A DNA stretch of 64,000 nt from Rhizophlyctis rosea (lineage: Eukaryota; Chytridiomycota; Chytridiomycetes; Rhizophlyctidales; Rhizophlyctidaceae). A model generated the notes under the pieces. The model did not search any database and was not told the origin of the DNA. It worked only from the letters and a program-made list of their open reading frames with translations. The position numbers and the translations under genes were made by a program. Positions 35,042-47,171 of the stretch are shown here, in pieces. Position 1 is the stretch's first letter. The number at the start of each line of letters is the position of its first letter. The stretch spans positions 1 through 64,000 of the forward strand of contig JADGJC010000173.1 in NCBI GenBank assembly GCA_027596075.1, in the 5' to 3' direction.

Positions 35042-35698
35042 TTCGAGAATATATGTTGATGATGCGCCTGGGAGTGCGGGATGGCGATGATAGAAAACTC
35101 AGAAAGATAGGTACTAGGTAGGTGAAAGTCAGCAGACTTGTGGCGAGCCGCGAGCCACCATGATCCATCGGTCCACCACCAGACTCACAGTCCACGCCGA
35201 AGTTACACGAGTGGCGTGCAGCAGTCAGCCAAGAACCCTCGCGCTTCAGGGTCCTTCACTTCCCTCTGCCAAAGTTCACGAAATAGCTGAAAACCTTCGT
35301 GGCACCCATCCATCATCCGGCCAGAAACACTATTGATATTGCTGTCTCAAAATGCCAATGACGATGGAAAGTGGTGATAGTGCACATAATTGTGATGTAC
35401 AAGGCTGGAAGAGGGGCTTGAATATAGTATATTTGTCCACTGTCGGTGCGAATTTCCGTTCCCAACTCGCAGGATTCTCTTGTGAGTGGGGTAGAATAGG
35501 TCTGGACAACAATCTGTATCCCGCGATGCCCTCCTGCCACGGCCGATTCCCGTGAAGCTGTGTAGTTGTAAGGTTCAATTTCCTAAGGAACAATGTTCTA
35601 TTTCCAACATATACAAGCTCAATCTATCAAAATCAAAACGAACTTCATCTATCAAAATTCACAATACAGTCCAACGGCAAATATCTCCTCATATATAT
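35042..35698. other. 5' intergenic region of the NLR-like gene
   Basis: 657 bases upstream of the NLR-like start and downstream of the next minus-strand gene. No gene or clear promoter element seen. An upstream in-frame start for the NLR cannot be excluded. Confidence 0.4.
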
Positions 35699-36814
35699 CT
35701 ACATCCTCCGCCCACCACCAGCACTCAATGCAACTTTCCTAACCGTAACCCCAACCCCAACCCTTACCCCCGCATTAAACCCTTTCAGCCTCTCTTCCCT
35801 CCCACTGCCTCCTCTACTCCCATGACTCGTCCGGACCCACCGACCGCCCGGTCCAGCTCCAGCACCTTCTCTTACACCGTTGATGATCAAGACACCCTTC
35901 GCTTCCGCCTCTCCGAAGTTATCTATTGTCGGATTTTGACGATCAGCCCAGTGCAGGACGCGGAGGAGGTCGGGGAATTTAGCAACCGTGTGGGCGTGGC
36001 GGGCGTGGATTTGGTCTAGGCGGCGGCGGGAGGGTTCTGAGAGGTAGGATGTGTGGGCGGAAAGGAGGGTGTGGAGGAGGTGGGTGAGGTCTTCATCAGT
36101 GGGTTGGGTAGAGATTGGTGGTTGGGGTAATGTTGTATCAGGGTCCGAAGATTCTATTGGGGGAGCGGAGGTTGGCTCAGGAGGTGGAGGTGCCGGCGTG
36201 GAGGTTTCTCGTTTTGAAGGGCTTTGCAGCATGGAAGTGAGTTGGTCAAAGCCGGTGAAGTCGTCTGTTGCGACTGGTTTGCGTGTAGGAATTTTGTGAC
36301 GTTGTGCGGTGCTTGGTGTATGGTCTCTCAAGGTTTCTTCTAGCGGTGATTCGGAGGGTGGGATGGTGTCGGCAGTTGTTCCATCGTTCGGTATTTCTAT
36401 GCCTTCGTCTACTTGAGGTGATGGTGCAATCTCTTCAACAACCTCGGCAGAAGCCCCTCCATCAATACCTTCCTCTCTCGTTTCCATGTCCACCTCATTT
36501 GTCACAACCTCGCCATCTTCGTTTCTAGCCACATCCTCAACAACAGCACCGTTGTCCTCACTTCCTTTTTCTTTTCGCAGTTCTACCCCCCTTCCTCTCT
36601 CCAAGGATATGAAAGCTGGCGAGGACATCGGTCGCTTCCCCTTCTCCGCTTTCTCCTCCTCGACTTTACCCCGATATGCAACCGCCGGCAACGGCGGCAA
36701 CTCCGGTACTGCCCATTTGTCCCGCTTCGCTCTGGGTTTTGTTGCTGTTGCGGCGGACTTTGGCCGGACTGTACGGGTGTGGGCGACGTGTAAGGCGGAG
36801 AGGGAGAGTGACAT
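35699..36814 (-). CDS. Hypothetical disordered protein, possible mitochondrial presequence
   Basis: Uninterrupted frame of 371 aa from ATG 36814 (MSLSLSALHVAHTRTVRPKS), which is basic and hydroxylated like a mitochondrial presequence. The frame is open a further 40 codons upstream but without ATG (a TTG lies at 36934), so an upstream exon may exist. Most of the protein is Glu/Pro/Thr-rich and disordered. A more ordered segment near the C-terminus (HLLHTLLSAHTSYLSEPSRR, ARHAHTVAKFPDLLRVLHW) may be a helical domain. I do not recognise the family. Confidence 0.6.
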   Translation of the reverse strand: MSLSLSALHVAHTRTVRPKSAATATKPRAKRDKWAVPELPPLPAVAYRGKVEEEKAEKGKRPMSSPAFISLERGRGVELRKEKGSEDNGAVVEDVARNEDGEVVTNEVDMETREEGIDGGASAEVVEEIAPSPQVDEGIEIPNDGTTADTIPPSESPLEETLRDHTPSTAQRHKIPTRKPVATDDFTGFDQLTSMLQSPSKRETSTPAPPPPEPTSAPPIESSDPDTTLPQPPISTQPTDEDLTHLLHTLLSAHTSYLSEPSRRRLDQIHARHAHTVAKFPDLLRVLHWADRQNPTIDNFGEAEAKGVLIINGVREGAGAGPGGRWVRTSHGSRGGSGREERLKGFNAGVRVGVGVTVRKVALSAGGGRRM

Positions 36815-37729
36815 GCGTTGGTTACGGAGTGTGCCGCGGGTGGTCGAGAAATCAGAAAAGAAGATCTTGAGCGCGAATTGCAGGATGGGGAAACGAGAGG
36901 GCAGAACACCTGCAGACGGGACAAGTTTTACCAAGGTTCTGAACGAGTCATGTCATGGTCGTCAATGGTTGTCAAAAACTTGTTTACTACCCGCGCGTGT
37001 CAATAAATAGCATCATCTAGAAAGTCGAGAAAGTTTCCTGATATCGGCCGATCTCAGTTTCCGGGGCAGTATACCTTTCTATGGTCAGATTGAGTGGGTG
37101 TGATCGAAACCCTGCATAAGGACCCGTGGCGTCAACGTCATGTTTACTGATAGAAGGAAACGAGGTCCTGCCCCATTATGTGAGCCGAGTTGCTTTCTTT
37201 GGTTCAGTGTTATGCAGACCAAGTTCGGGAATTTTTGTGCACGTGCAAGAGCCATCCGAGATGCTTCATCCGTGACAAGCTCTGGCTTGCATTTCATATT
37301 GGGTTCAAGGCCGCACGGCGCAGAGGGCATTCAGTGTACTTACTACCCGCAAGGGGTTTGCCAATAGCCATCAGCTCGAACCCTATAATTTTAGCAGAGC
37401 ACGGCCATTCCAAATGTACACTTGTGAACGTAATCCCATGGAGTCTGTGGGTATTGAAGAGGCTGGTGGAGAGCCATTCGAGACCAACCAAGTCAACCAA
37501 CGCAGCAGTCCAACTTATCAGTGATTTGATCAACATGGTCCAGGGAGACTGTGAGTCACATCCCGTCATTGTGTCAATTGAGTGTGTGGCATGTGCATGG
37601 TGGAAGCACAAGGCGCAAGGAAGCAAGGAAGCAAGGCAGCATGCAGCAGGAAGAGGAAGGAAAAGAAGAGATCTTCCCAAAACCCTCCAGGGATCGGTAG
37701 GGATTCTTCATACCGGTAGCTAAGTGAAA
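36815..37729. promoter_or_regulatory. Divergent intergenic region
   Basis: About 0.9 kb between the hypothetical minus-strand gene and UBE3D. Overlapping frames on both strands, none supported. Its first 120 bases may be coding for the minus-strand gene. Confidence 0.4.
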
Positions 37730-39783
37730 ATGACTCAAACCATCTACCTGACCCCTAACATATATTGTGAGATACTACCAAATATACGCGCACTCACAAT
37801 CACGATAGGATACCCTCAGCGACAGCAACATTTTAACACCACCTCCACTCCCCAACCCACTTTCACTATCAACCGCACCTCTCTCGACTTCCCCTCGCTT
37901 TCCCACAGGATAACCCTCCCTATACGCGTCGACCCAACGTCGTCTCTCGTCTCCACATCACCAGACGGTCTCACTCTCCGTCTAACAGCATCCCTAACAG
38001 CAAGCATAACATCGCCATCCTCGCTTCGTCCTCCTCCTCGATCCGCCACATCTTCCGATCTAGCCTCACTAACAGATATTCACTGCCACACCTGTCATAT
38101 TTCTATCCTGTCACACTCGCTGTCCTCAACTTCCAGCAAAGTATTCGATCTTCCCACCGACCACTGGCACGAACTCATAGACTGCTGGGCATGTCATAAC
38201 GAGGACTACACGAAAATGCCCGGTCAGACTGGTGGGATAGTTACGGGTCAGCGTGGGAAAGTCGGCGTGGGGAGAAGCTATTTGATTTTGCATCCAGATG
38301 ATGTGGAGCTGGCGAAAGGAGGGAGGGTTGGGAGAGTGGGTTTGGTGGGTGGCGATATGAAGCCGGTGAGTTTTGCGCTGAGTTGCTTTGGGGATGAAAT
38401 CGCACGAATGGCTGGTGAATTTTTTTGCTTTTATTTCATTTCTTTTTGTATGGTTGTTTTGTTCGTGTGTTGTTGCGCTGAGGTATCTCACTTGGCCTGG
38501 CAAAACTCATGAACGGAAGATCATAGAAGGCAGGCACCTCTGCGAAGGTGTCCTTCTTAGGGTGTAGAGGCCCTAGCCGATACAATCTTCCAAAAATCAA
38601 AGACAAAGACCATTCAAGAATACATCCATGAGCGTGAAAGTCATTTGCGTGGGTCTACTGCTTTGGTCTACATTTTCTTAATGCCATAGCATATGAGGCA
38701 GACTCTACAAGAGCGTTTTGGATAAGCACATCCGGAAGCCGTTTCTGATACTATTTTTCAACTTTTTGATCTAGGCCGCCCTAACAGCAAACCGGTGGAT
38801 AGAAGCCATCTGCACGCGGTGTCACAGTCCACTTGGAGAGTGCTTTTATGATTTGCCGAAGGAAGGGGAGCCGATCGGTATATTTCTTGATTACAGACTT
38901 GCAGAATGTAGTGTAAAGATACCCCCGTCATCCCAACACATCCCGCATTACCCCACACACAGCAAACAACCTCCTAGCCGTCAAACTCTACAAGTATTGC
39001 GTGGATTCGGTCACTTCGTAGGTGTTTTTGCTTAAGGTTTCGTTTGCTTTGATTTTCAATATATAATTGTTGTCTGCCGACTCGCGACAGACTACCAAAC
39101 ACAGTAACATACAAACCCTTCATATCCCACTTGGCGGACGACCTCCTGGAAAACGCGAGTGTGCATGCGACGTATCGGTTTAGTGTGACGGCGAAGGAGA
39201 GGGGTGGGGATGAGGAGGGTGGGCCGGATGTTTTGGTAGGTCGGTGCTCTTCCTGCTGGAAATTGGATTAGCGTTGATTTTGTTCCCTTTGCAGCTATGG
39301 TTGGTGAATTGGAACATGTTGGTGGGCGGCAATGCGGCGGGTGGAGGGATGGGGTGGGGGTGGGATGGTGCAAAGGGGAAGGATAAGGTGGAGGGGAAGG
39401 ATGGGGAGGAAGAGATTGAGGTTTATCCAGGTGCGGACGAATAAGCATTTTTGCAAAGTCCGGGCCCTGTATTGAAGCTTACATTTCGCGTTTCTTGCAT
39501 TTCGCATCATTTCAATCATTCTGACTTCTGATCGATCGCATTCCCTTGGAACGCAGTCATGAAAGTCCTCTACCTAAACTGTCCATCGACGCCGTTGTCC
39601 CCCGAACACGCTAAGTTGATTGAAACTTTTATGCAAGATCGGCAGCAGGTCGAGAATTTGAAATTTCATGGGGAGTTTGTAAAGGAGTTGGTGGAGGGGT
39701 TGAGAAGCACCTCAAGGATATTGCCGCCGAGGATGAGGAAGAGTGGCGAGTGGGATGTTGGGTTTTTGGAGAGGGGTGTGTGA
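37730..39783 (+). CDS. UBE3D/Ipa1-type HECT-like E3 ubiquitin ligase
   Basis: Five exons fit in phase: 37730-38414, 38963-39017, 39091-39235, 39295-39430 and 39557-39783 (415 aa). The family (HECT_2; human UBE3D, yeast Ipa1) is linked to ubiquitin conjugation and mRNA 3' processing. Marks: the Cys/His cluster HCHTCHISIL, the segment LPTDHWHELIDCWACHNEDY, the region RSYLILHPDDVE, and the C-terminal block NNLLAVKLYKYCVDSV, LWLVNWNMLVGG, MKVLYLNC that homologues end with. The first intron is long (548 nt) for this window and its donor is gtgaat. The N-terminal 130 residues are Ser/Thr-rich and weakly conserved. Assignment is from the motif order. Confidence 0.8.
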
Positions 39784-40719
39784 CCGGGCAGATAGGGGTA
39801 AAAATTGAAATAATTGAGACAAGAGTTGGAGGGAGGGGGAGGTTGAGAGTTCAGCAAGACAGTGACGATAGCCGTTCTGTTTCTGTACTATTTCGAATAT
39901 ACCAGTCTTTCATGGGGACATGTCAGCCTGTGTGATGTACTTTGTGTGGTATGACCGTGTCTCAGCTGATTTACAGGTCATCATGTAGAGTTGGTATACC
40001 AGCTGGATGCCCTGATTTAGATTTGCGGTGGTTGGCAGTCTCAGAGACATACCAAGACATACCAAATTTTTATATATCGAACTGAATGCAATGATGCCCA
40101 TCGAGCACGAAACACAATCTGTGATTTAGCATTGAGTTTTGACATACGGCGCATTCTTCCACGCGAATTCTATGAGGCACTATCTGTCAGCTATTCCATT
40201 TCCTGGTGCAACGATATGCTCCCAAGAGACCATTTACACCTTCCGCGCAAATTCCCAAAACCGGCCACGTCGGTCGGGCCCACCTTTTACAAGAAATGAT
40301 TGGATCACTGATTAATGCAGCATCACCGAAAGCACTTCGAAGGATTTTCCGGCATCCGCCTACTGAGAAGCTGTCCCAAGTCCGGAAGGGCCTCGATGAC
40401 AGACTCAGCGCATAACAACATAATTTCAGCGATCCGAACTTATTATACTCAAGGATTGGTCGCCCAGTACAATCTGCCAGGCAGTGCAAGTAGGGATCCA
40501 TCGAAACTACGCCCAACCTGAGCCTTTCAGCTAATTACAAAATCATGACCCACCCTCAGGATCCTCGCACCATGCTCGTTGAACACAGCCACAAAAGAAC
40601 AATCACATCTTGCTATCTAACCGGGTCCGCTTGGGCGCCTTTGGATCAAAGGCCGCCTCCCAATCAATTCTAGGTACATATTTGAGTTCTTCGACCGGCT
40701 TGATGAGCACCGTCGTCTT
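39784..40719. other. Convergent intergenic region
   Basis: 936 bases between two converging genes. Short frames only; nothing supported. Confidence 0.5.
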
Positions 40720-41115
40720 TCAATAGCTCGTCCGAACTGTTTCTCCGGTTGTTGTTTTGACACTGGTAGTTTGAGTGTTTGCAGGAGCGGTTCTGTCTTT
40801 GACACTGATGGATTTGGTGCTTATTTGAGTAGTGGTGGTGTTGATAGGTGAGGTGGTGTTTGGCTCGTGCAGTTGACGAGGGATCTCTGCGGGATTGGGT
40901 GTTTTCCATTCGGTGGTTGTAGTACGTGAGAGCAAAAGGACTCGCTCAGTTGTCCAGAATAGGGCATGATTGGTGTAATCTTCGATTATCGGTGACACTT
41001 TTTGTACTTCTTTCGAGACGTCTCCATCGAACTCCAGGGTGGATACTCCAAATCGGATGGCACCTTCAATTCTCGTGCCAACGTCAATGGCTACCTTGCT
41101 GCTTTCGCCACTCAT
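40720..41115 (-). CDS. Small hypothetical protein with Thr-rich tail
   Basis: 131 aa from ATG 41115 (MSGESSKVAIDVGTRIEGA). The first 80 residues look like a small alpha/beta domain (GAIRFGVSTLEFDGDVSKEV, TTERVLLLS); the last 50 are Thr/Ser-rich (TTSPINTTTTQISTKSIS). The frame is open upstream but without ATG. No known family. A single-exon gene, or the last exon of a longer one. Confidence 0.45.
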   Translation of the reverse strand: MSGESSKVAIDVGTRIEGAIRFGVSTLEFDGDVSKEVQKVSPIIEDYTNHALFWTTERVLLLSRTTTTEWKTPNPAEIPRQLHEPNTTSPINTTTTQISTKSISVKDRTAPANTQTTSVKTTTGETVRTSY

Positions 41116-41849
41116 CTTGCAAATTGCTGGATAAAAACTGAAAAGTTGATGTTTGGACACCGAGGAGGAAAGGCGGAGTAAAGCGGTGTGATCGCTGTAG
41201 ACCCGCAGGGTCGTGGCGTCAGTGATTTTCAAAGGCCATCGGGATTATAGATTTTTGGAGAACAATATCGATAGGTCATGACCAGTAAGCAGCCAGCACA
41301 GGACTATCAAGATCGCATGAGTAAACCGATCATCGTCCGTCTGTCTGTCACCTGCAAATGCCGCATCTGACCGTCCCAGCTCCCACAGCGAACACAGAAA
41401 TCACTGCCAGTTCGGAGGTAAAATCTGAAGTTCCCGAACCCTACAAACAGCCCGCTCGAGCATGTAGAGCTTCCAATACAACTGACCCAAGAGAAACTTA
41501 TGCGTGAACGGTCCGCAATGTCTGCAATCCTTCTATGACCCCACGCAGCTCCTGCATAAGATAGTCATGAGTTTCCTGGCCATGACTGGTGGCACAGTTC
41601 GTGGCGTCATTGTTTACGCAAATGATTGCGTCGCTGCGCCTCCGGCATGTTGCCCGAACTTCTTCCGTCTTTCCGTTGCCTCCTGAGTACTCCCAGTCCC
41701 TCTTTTATCGTGAGCATTTCCAAGATCGTGCTTGACGAACCCATCCTCCTTTGCTTTGTCAAAACACTCCTCATATAGGTATCTACTTTCCCGTGGGCGT
41801 TGTGAAAGGCTAACTCTAATCATTTCGAGTTGCCAGCAACCACTTGAAG
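41116..41849. promoter_or_regulatory. Divergent intergenic region
   Basis: 734 bases between the small minus-strand gene and the phosphate carrier. No gene seen. Confidence 0.4.
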
Positions 41850-43076
41850 ATGTCGCCTCCCGTTCCAGGGGTCGAAAACGCGCCAACTGGTGCTGGCCTC
41901 TATGCCCGCTTTGCTTTCGCTGGTGCAGTGTGCTGTGCCGTTACGCACGGTGCGCTGACGCCTGTTGATGTCGTACGTAATCAGAAGAGGGTGGCTGCCT
42001 TCGTTCAGCTTAGATCCGAGAATTTCGTGAAGTAAATATACAAATCTGTCCCATTAGGTCAAAACGCGGATCCAGCTGGATCCCATCACGTACAACAAGG
42101 GCATGCTGGGTGGATTTAGGCAGGTTATTCAGAAGGAAGGAGCGGGAGCGCTGTTGACCGGCTTTGGCCCGACGTTTGCTGGGTACTTCTTGCAGGGAGC
42201 ATTCAAATTTGGAGGTATACATCGATTGCAAGTGGCACATCTGATTTCATCATACTGATGCACCATCAACATCCGATCCACAGGTTACGAACTCTGGAAA
42301 AAGACCTTCATCGACTACCTAGGCCCCGAAACAGCTGCACAAAATGCCACCGCCGTCTACCTCGCCTCATCCGCCATTGCCGAATTCTTCGCCGACGTCG
42401 CGCTCTGCCCACTCGAAGCCACCCGCATCCGTCTCGTCTCCCAACCTACATTCGCTAACGGTCTCCTCGGGGGTTTCTCACGCATTTTAAGAGAAGAAGG
42501 TGTCTTGCGAGGTTTTTACTCTGGGTTCGGTCCCATCCTGTTGAAGCAGGTTCCTTACACAATGACCAAGTTCGTGGTTTACGAACGCGTTGCGGAGCTT
42601 ATTTATGATAGGTTGGGCAAACCCAAGTCGGAGGTGGCTGCTGGGATGAATACGGCTATCAACTTGGGTTCTGGAATGGTTGCTGGTGCGGCTGCGGCTG
42701 TCGTGTCTCAACCCGCTGATACCTTGTTGTCCAAGATCAACAAGACAAAGTACGTATCTTGTTGATGCCTTGTTGAGGTGAGTGTCCCCATTTTACTGAT
42801 CTTTGCATGCAGAGGGGCTAGCGGAGAAGGAGTCATGAGTCGTTTGGCCTCCCTAAGTCGGGAACTTGGTGTAAGAGGTCTTTTCTTGGGTTTGGGCCCT
42901 CGTATCGTCATGGTAAGTAGATGAAACTGAATTCAAACTTTGAGAAGGACTCCTTATTAACCACAGCAACAAAGGTTGCATCTTTGACCGCGTTCCAGTT
43001 TGCAATCTATGGAGATATTAAGCGTGTTCTTGGGGCTACAAATAGTGTAGAGATCGGGAAGGGAGGGGCTCACTGA
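41850..43076 (+). CDS. MIR1: Mitochondrial phosphate carrier (SLC25 family)
   Basis: Imports inorganic phosphate with a proton into the matrix for ATP synthesis. Exons 41850-41972, 42058-42214, 42284-42749, 42813-42912 and 42975-43076 join in phase to 315 aa, the family length. The three mitochondrial-carrier signatures are visible: [18 protein letters not shown] and [34 protein letters not shown] and [11 protein letters not shown] are typical of the phosphate carrier rather than other SLC25 members. It starts MSPPVPGV with no cleavable presequence. Confidence 0.93.
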
Positions 43077-43406
43077 TTGCCATGGTTGACAAGACCTAAT
43101 CATATCTCATAACCCATTTGGGGCAAAGACGGCATAAGAGAATGGATTGAGCGCCAAACGGAGCACTCATTTGCACCGAGAGATTTTGAAAAGATGAACT
43201 GCAAGTCTTACGTGTTTTGGGCCAAAACGGAAAATGTACAAAATCGGCTAGCAGAAAAGAATCGTGACTGTTGGAGAATCACCGAAACTGTCCAAATGCA
43301 TGGTTCATTTGGACTGGGACTCTGCAACACACATTGTACACTTGCAATGGAAGGCATACTACAACAGATGGATTAAACATCCAAGTTCGAAAAATAAAAT
43401 GAACAA
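43077..43406. other. Convergent intergenic region
   Basis: 330 bases between the converging phosphate carrier and SET-domain genes. No gene seen. Confidence 0.5.
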
Positions 43407-44588
43407 TCATCTCACCTTCGCCTTAATCTCCTTCCTCCTCTCCTTCACACCCCTCTCCCCATCCCCACTCCCAACCCCAACATAACTAACAAGAATCTCC
43501 TCCCCCTTCTTCACTTCCTTCCTCGCCACAACCCTCATCACAACTCCCTTCCCTTCCTTTGCCTCATACTCCACAGAAACATTCGGATCGCAGGAGTGCG
43601 AGATGTAGGATGTTAGTAGCGTCAATGCTGTTGCGTGTGAGGAAGGGTGGGAGGTCCGGCGTGTGGTGGAGGTAGATGGGGGGAAGGGAAGGGCGATGCC
43701 GTAGGAGTTATAGAGGAGTTTGTTTTTGATTAGGGTGTAGCGGGGGGTTGTTAGGACTGCAGGGCAGGGAGGAGTATGGGATGAGTTGTCGGAACGAGCA
43801 GAGGGTAGGCCAGACGCATCAAGATAACAACGTACATTCATCAAATCCAGGCACCTGCGGCGCCAAAATGCTCTTGATCAGCTCTGCTTCCTCCGTGTCT
43901 TGTTCTGTCGCAGGTTGTTTGAGGTCATGAAGGCGCTCGAAGTGGTCTAAAGTGTTGCAGCATTTGGACCGTCAGTGCGAAAGACTGCATTTCTGTCTCT
44001 GGCACAACGTCACCCAGCACTCACCCCAAGTACTATACTCCCCCTCCCCCTTTCCCTCCCCTTCCTCCTCCCCACCCATCTCCCTCCAAACCATGACCGC
44101 CAAGAATCTCGCCGCTAGCAATGGATACCGACTCCCCCTCTCCTCACACAACGCTTCGAGCTTCTTCACGTTGTCACCCGTTCCGTCTTCTGCACGACCG
44201 GAACAAAGGAGGGTGTGGTATTGCTTTTGAGCTGTGGCGAGACAGATTGAAGAGCAGAATTGGTTTGTGCACGTGGGACAGGTATGAGTTGTTTCCGCGG
44301 AGGAGAGTGCTGAGAGGCAGTGGGCGCAGGTTTGGTCCTGATGTGTGGGGTTAAGACATCTAGCTTTTGCCCCAGTATGAGGGAGATTTGTACCTCAACG
44401 TTCTTATCCGCAATTGCAACAACAGCCTCCTCCATGTAAATATCCTCTCCCTCTTCGAAATCTTCCTCCACGACCAATCCTCGTCGCACGATCTTTTTGC
44501 CGGCGTCGTTGACAACTTGTTTCACTTCAATCACTTTGACATTTTGCGCAGGGGTGGGGAAGTGGTCATAGTCTAAGGACGGGGGCAT
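43407..44588 (-). CDS. SET-domain protein with MYND-type zinc finger (SMYD/Set5-like)
   Basis: Four exons in phase: 44588-44394, 44337-44025, 43946-43836 and 43756-43407 (322 aa). Likely a lysine methyltransferase using S-adenosylmethionine. The N-terminal SET strand (RRGLVVEEDFEEGEDIYMEE) is followed by an inserted MYND-like zinc cluster (CAHC, CPTC, FCSSIC, YHTLLC), then helices and the catalytic SET core: SYISHSCDPNVSV (NHSCxPN-like, with S for N) and EEILVSYV. This split SET layout is that of SMYD/Set5 proteins. The SYISHSC form changes the usual first Asn of NHSC. The C-terminus is short for SMYD1-3 and closer to Set5 or SMYD5. Substrate unknown. Confidence 0.85.
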
Positions 44589-45054
44589 GTGTGGGTATCA
44601 GGGCTACAATCTGGGTCCCGACGGGGAGAGGAAAGATGGGGGAGTGCAATTTACTTACAGCTTTGTGACTTTTGTTTGACCTACAATGTAGGCAGGGAGG
44701 ATAGTAAAAGAAAGAAGAAAGAATACAAGGTCAGCGTGTTGCCTTCCAATGCAAGAACAGAAACAGTCAACTCAAGAGTCCACCCCCCCGATATTCACTT
44801 ATCGAACAGTGAGAAGCACACATGTAATTCACAAAAAATATACAAAAAAGTAAAAATCTGCAGTGGTTTACGATTGCGACAGCAACGGTAATCACGACTA
44901 AGCACCATTCCCCTGCTCTTCCCCCTCGTCTCGTTTCGATTAAATTAAGACCTTCACCGCCTTGCTAGTTCCCAAGAGATCTCACATCTTACAATACCCC
45001 CACACGTCCAAAACAATCCACCCACTATTCACATCATGGCCCCCTGGCTCGTCC
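44589..45054. other. Intergenic between two minus-strand genes
   Basis: 466 bases; holds the TOM20 3' end and the SET gene promoter. A 100-codon plus-strand frame here has no domain and is not called. Confidence 0.5.
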
Positions 45055-45954
45055 TCATTCAACCTCAATGTCCTGAGCACCTTGTGAACGTACATCAGCG
45101 GCCATCTTTTCCATGATGATGTTGAGGACGGGTTCGGGGAGAGATTGTTGGAAGACCATTAGGAGGTTCATTGGTTCAGGGTAAATGCGGAGGGCGGCAA
45201 AGAAGTGGCCGGCGGCTTCTTCGTATGCTGATGGACCTGGAAGGTGTGACAATTGGTGTGTGAATCGCATTGTTTACATTAAGCGGCAGTGTGATGTATT
45301 CGAATGGAAGACCAGCAGGAGATATCTCTCCTTGACATGAACTGTATTCATGGCAATGCATATTCTGAAGGTTTCTCTGCATGCCTCGAGTCCTCAATTT
45401 GAATCAGCCCACGCAACGGGAACCAGTCGTGGGTATCGTATGTTCCTTTCTCACGTCCCCCCAACCAACGTCCTTCCCCGTCATTGACCAGATCTTCCAC
45501 TCGCCCCCCGTCATAATGATCAGACGCGGTATTGCCAACGTACCCCTGGTCAACAAAGCTTCACCCTGCTGGAGTTGTTTGAGGAAGTACTCTCCCTTCT
45601 CCTCATTCCCGGTCGGTACGGGCTCGTCCAAACCAATGTCAGCGGCGGAAGCAGAGGCAGCATTTTTTGCGGCGGCAGCGGTCTTTGCACGAAGACGCTC
45701 GGCTTCCCGAGCCTCGCGATCACGCAGAGCCTGCTTGCGTTGTTGTCCTACAAATGGGGTATCAAAGTCAGTTACCCCAGTTGGAAGTTCAGCGAGTAAA
45801 CAAATCAGGGTGATAGTGTTTGTAACTTACGCAACTGCTTCCTGAAAGCGGGGTCGTTCCTTCTCTTGTAGTCAAAATACACAAGGTATCCTCCGAATAG
45901 CACAGTAGCGGCCGCCGCCGCACCGACCAAATAGCTCTTTGTTGATGACGACAT
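45055..45954 (-). CDS. TOM20: Mitochondrial import receptor Tom20
   Basis: Outer-membrane receptor that recognises presequences of imported proteins. Exons 45954-45831, 45747-45544 and 45236-45055 join to 169 aa. The N-terminal anchor (KSYLVGAAAAATVLFGGYLVYFDYKRR) is typical, followed by a charged coiled segment (RDREAREAERLRAKTAAAA). The receptor domain has FLKQLQQGEALLTRG, then PSAYEEAAGHFFAALRIYPEPMNLL and the QQSLPEPVLNIIM end, the standard Tom20 TPR-like fold. The second intron is 307 nt. Start at MSSSTKSY; the upstream extension has no support. Confidence 0.93.
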
Positions 45955-46237
45955 TGTGTGCGGATGGGGATGGGAAAATAGCACTGGACAATTGTTGCAT
46001 TTGGTGGGAAGTTTGTCCACCAAAACCAAATCGCGGGAGATGATTCATCACATTGACATGGTGTGACTCAAAGCTGGCTGGAATGCGCCACAAGAAGCCA
46101 ATAAAACCGCATTTGAGTCGGATTTGCCAGGTAAATATTTACTGCAATATTGAACACATACAATCATACAGGCCAAGAGTCCAAGACGACAACCATCTTG
46201 TTCATCTTCACCACCCAAAAGTGATCTACCCTCAGAA
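45955..46237. promoter_or_regulatory. Divergent promoter, TOM20 / hypothetical
   Basis: 283 bases between opposite starts. Confidence 0.4.
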
Positions 46238-46675
46238 ATGCTTGGAGGCGAAGACGTGACGCAGCGTGAAAGCATCGACGCTTGCTGGAACCTTGAGGCT
46301 ATCCGCAAGAAGATAGCTAGAAACTCCAAGTACACCCAATGGAATGGTGTGCCAACACCCGCGGCCGTTTACTATGGTCTCGCAAAACAACTCGTCCACG
46401 ATAACACTTTTTGGCTAGTCAAGGCCTCCAACAACATCGACGAATTGGTGAATTACATAAAGCCTTACAGACCAGTACGTCCCGCAAATACGCACGAACA
46501 CCTCGACGGTTGGTGCGACGGATGGTACATCGTGCCCAGCCTCACCTCCTGGGAACTGGAGAACCGGCATATCGTCCGAGTGGGAACCGATGGGGCGAAA
46601 CCACATTGTGATAACGGAGTCTGTACAGTCCAACACTGGAAGACAAGTAGTGGTAGTTGGTGGCACTTTCATTGA
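46238..46675 (+). CDS. Hypothetical protein, 145 aa
   Basis: Single-exon frame from MLGGEDVTQRESIDACWN. It is rich in Trp and charged residues (CDGWYIVPSLTSWELENRH) and ends in SGSWWHFH. No signal peptide, membrane segment or known family. Composition and the divergent position next to TOM20 argue for a real gene, but overlapping frames on both strands leave some doubt. Confidence 0.5.
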   Translation: MLGGEDVTQRESIDACWNLEAIRKKIARNSKYTQWNGVPTPAAVYYGLAKQLVHDNTFWLVKASNNIDELVNYIKPYRPVRPANTHEHLDGWCDGWYIVPSLTSWELENRHIVRVGTDGAKPHCDNGVCTVQHWKTSSGSWWHFH

Positions 46676-47171
46676 ACTCCTGGCCCATCCATCCCGCATG
46701 GAAGTGGGCTGGCTGTTGGAATACCATAGTACCCTAACAAACATGCAAGTAGTGCAAGTCATGCAGCCTAGACGATACAAATAGAGAAGCCTTGCCCCAT
46801 TCACATGTAGAGACCATAGACAAATCCTTTAGACATCCCCTGTATCATTGGTTAGATGTATGTAATTATGCAATTGCAACCACCCCAATCTTCATTCCCA
46901 TAGCTCCTTGAAAACTTGTAGCATACGATTCCAGTTTGGTGGGAAGTGGACATGAGTGCCCATAGACAATGCGAATGTAATGTATTAATGATGCTTCTGA
47001 GGGAGAGCACCGGGTGGTATCATATAACCAAGTACAAAGTACACTATTAAGAGCTATGGTAATTAGATTGCTAAACTAAAAAAGTAATTTTGAATAAGTT
47101 GTAGCAGCGATCAACGCAAATTCTGTCGATGAGGTCCAATGAACTAGTTTCTGCGGCCTGTAAGTCAAAAT
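46676..47171. other. Convergent intergenic region
   Basis: 496 bases, A/T-richer than the genes; 3' ends of the hypothetical gene and the TRPV-like gene. Confidence 0.5.

Noticed and set aside
44589..44891. 100-codon plus frame between SET and TOM20 genes
   Set aside because: Low-quality composition with no domain, in the promoter region of the SET gene.
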